64,000 nucleotides of DNA from JAWKJY01 sp041393535 (GTDB taxonomy: Bacteria > Actinomycetota > Thermoleophilia > Gaiellales > Gaiellaceae): positions 620,001 to 684,000 of the forward strand of contig JAWKJY010000002.1 in NCBI GenBank assembly GCA_041393535.1. Reading direction: 5' to 3'. The notes beneath the pieces were generated by a model that worked only from the letters and a program-made list of their open reading frames with translations, did not search any database and was not told where the DNA came from. Every line of letters begins with the position of its first letter. Positions within the stretch are counted from its first letter, which is position 1. The translations under genes were made by a program, and so were the position numbers. Positions 62,601 through 64,000 of this stretch are shown here, in pieces.

Positions 62601-64000
62601 TCAGGCGAGGGCAGACCGGATCGCGCCCCGGGCGAGCTCGAGCGCCTCGGGGATGCGGTCGGCGTCCACGCCGCCGCCGCGGGCCATGGTCGGTCGCCCG
62701 CCGCCGCCACCACCGAGCACGCCGGAGGAGGCCTTGACGACGTCGCCGGCCCGGAGGCCGCGGTCCGCCACGGCCTGGGAGAAGTTCGCGATCAGGTGGA
62801 CACGGCCGTCGGCGCGCGATGCGAGGACGACCGCGGCCGGATCGGCCTTCTGCTTCAGGCGATCGGTAAGGTCGAGCAGCGCGTCGGCGTCGAGGTCGCC
62901 GACGTCGGCGGCGAGGACGGTCACCCCGTCGACCTGCTCGGCGCTCGCGAGGAGGTCGGTCGCCGGGTCGGCCGCGCCGGGGGCGCTGGAGCGAAGCTCC
63001 TTCTCGAGCTTGCGGAGCGCCCTACGCTCGGCGTCGAGCTCGGCGACGAGCCGCTGGACCTCGCGCTCCTGCTCGAACAGGTACGCGCCGGCGGCGCCGG
63101 ACGTGACCGCCTCGATCCGGCGCGTCGCAGAGCCGACGGAACTCTCCGAGAGGATCTTGAACGGGCCGATCTCGGCGCTCGCACGGACGTGAGCGCCGCC
63201 GCAGAGCTCGACCGAGATGTCCCCCACCTCGACGACGCGGACGATGTCGCCGTACTTCTCGCCGAACAGCATCATCGCCCCGAGCGTGCGCGCCTCCTCG
63301 ATCGGCACGAGGTAGGTGCGGACCGGATGGTTCGCGAAGATCCGCTCGTTGACGATCGTCTCGACCCGCGCCCGCTCCTCGCTCGTCAGCGGCTGCGGAT
63401 GCGTGAAGTCGAAGCGGAGCTTGTCGGGGCGGACGGACGAGCCGGCCTGGCGCACGTGGTCGCCGAGCACCTCACGCAGGGCGCCGTGGAGGAGGTGCGT
63501 GGCCGTGTGGTTCGCCTGGGTCGGGAAGCGCACGAGCCAGGGCACGACCGCGCGAACCCGGTCGCCCGCCGCGAACGCCGCGGTGTCGCCGTCGCGCTGG
63601 AACAGCAGCGCCTGGTCGTCCCCGAAGCGGAAGGCCTGGACGAGCTCCGCGCGCTCGCCCGTGTCCCGCTCGAGCCAGCCCTGGTCGGAGACCTGGCCGC
63701 CGCCCTCCGCATAGAACGGCGACTCACGGAGCTTCGCGAGGAACAGGCCGTCGCCCAGTTCCTCGACCGCCCCGAGCTGCGTGAGCACGTCGAGCTTCTC
63801 GTAGCCGACGAACGAGGTCGCGAAGCCGGCGTTGCGCGCGAAGTCCGCCGCGCGGTCGGCCTCGCCGGCCCGGCCCGCGCGCGAGCGATCGCGCTGCTCG
63901 GCCATCAGGCGCGCGAACTCGTCCTCGTCCACGGCCAGGCCGCGCTCGGCGGCCAGCTCGCGGGTCAGCTCGAGCGGGAAGCCGTAGGTGTCGTGCAGGC
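62601..64000 (-). CDS. alaS: Alanine-tRNA ligase, C-terminal part
   Basis: The last 465 residues; the N-terminal catalytic domain lies beyond the right edge. The visible part starts LHDTYGFPLELTRELAAERG. The editing domain has the zinc motif NHTATHLLHGALREVLG with VELCGGAHVRASAEIG. The C-Ala/DHHA1 domain has LGGGGGGRPTMARGGG. It charges tRNA(Ala) and hydrolyses mischarged Ser or Gly. Order alaS-ruvX-mltG-aroE is widely conserved; here it is interrupted by the opposite-strand LTD/RTX gene. Confidence 0.96.
   Translation of the reverse strand, partial: LHDTYGFPLELTRELAAERGLAVDEDEFARLMAEQRDRSRAGRAGEADRAADFARNAGFATSFVGYEKLDVLTQLGAVEELGDGLFLAKLRESPFYAEGGGQVSDQGWLERDTGERAELVQAFRFGDDQALLFQRDGDTAAFAAGDRVRAVVPWLVRFPTQANHTATHLLHGALREVLGDHVRQAGSSVRPDKLRFDFTHPQPLTSEERARVETIVNERIFANHPVRTYLVPIEEARTLGAMMLFGEKYGDIVRVVEVGDISVELCGGAHVRASAEIGPFKILSESSVGSATRRIEAVTSGAAGAYLFEQEREVQRLVAELDAERRALRKLEKELRSSAPGAADPATDLLASAEQVDGVTVLAADVGDLDADALLDLTDRLKQKADPAAVVLASRADGRVHLIANFSQAVADRGLRAGDVVKASSGVLGGGGGGRPTMARGGGVDADRIPEALELARGAIRSALA

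Overview
The window is very G+C-rich chromosomal DNA (roughly three quarters G+C by eye). About 57 closely packed genes have strongly G/C-biased third positions and many GTG starts. The gene set points to an Actinobacteriota chromosome, probably a deep-branching lineage such as Thermoleophilia; that placement is inference. Pointers are an imuB/DUF6504/dnaE2 mutagenesis cassette behind GAAC-N4-GTTC LexA boxes, a SARP/BTAD regulator, a MurA with Asp in place of the catalytic Cys, and an aroK-aroB fusion. Glycyl-tRNA synthetase is the two-subunit type, unlike the single-chain enzyme of most Actinobacteria. I saw no rRNA, tRNA, CRISPR, prophage or insertion sequence. Large ORFs antisense to real genes are G+C artefacts and are left out.

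Layout. 0-10.3 kb: a partial M50 protease, a CCA-enzyme gene with two frameshifts, RidA, a HisB-fold pseudoenzyme and MurA; then an HD hydrolase, a methyltransferase/aminotransferase/EEP-nuclease operon, a glycosyltransferase and an esterase. 10.3-16.7 kb: the SOS cassette (imuB, DUF6504, dnaE2) and a small secreted protein. 16.8-25.6 kb: SARP-USP regulator, comB, rhomboid protease, pyruvate phosphate dikinase (PPDK), a DUF4349 lipoprotein, the PPDK regulatory kinase/phosphorylase and a YbaK deacylase. 25.6-34.2 kb: glyQS, an EamA transporter, recO, glutaredoxin and a very large secreted zincin/VWD protein. 34.2-42.4 kb: S58 peptidase, mutM, pyrimidine phosphorylase, methyltransferase, deoB, cupin, ald and an M20 peptidase. 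42.4-57 kb: a long leftward housekeeping run (aroC, aroKB, aroQ, pepP, efp, carboxyltransferase-like/BCCP fusion, accC, nusB, xseB-like, prenyl synthase, tlyA, nadK, recN, pyrG). 57-64 kb: a REC-GGDEF protein, aroE-mltG-ruvX, a secreted LTD/RTX protein on the opposite strand, and the C-terminal part of alaS.

Three observations cut across the window. (1) A family of about 150-170 nt intergenic elements is present in three copies (10434-10580, 15900-16067, 58085-58253). Copies A and C are identical over 46 nt, the hairpins show compensatory changes, and I recognise no known RNA family. Two copies flank the SOS cassette in inverted orientation. (2) Many first genes of operons have a TAnnnT -10 box 6-9 nt before the start codon, so leaderless mRNAs appear common; this also fixes several starts. 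(3) Nine conserved genes carry 1-2 nt indels, mostly in short G or C runs and clustered at 1.5-1.9, 21.6, 25.9-29.6, 34.1-34.5 and 46-46.8 kb. Sequencing or assembly error is more likely than true gene decay.
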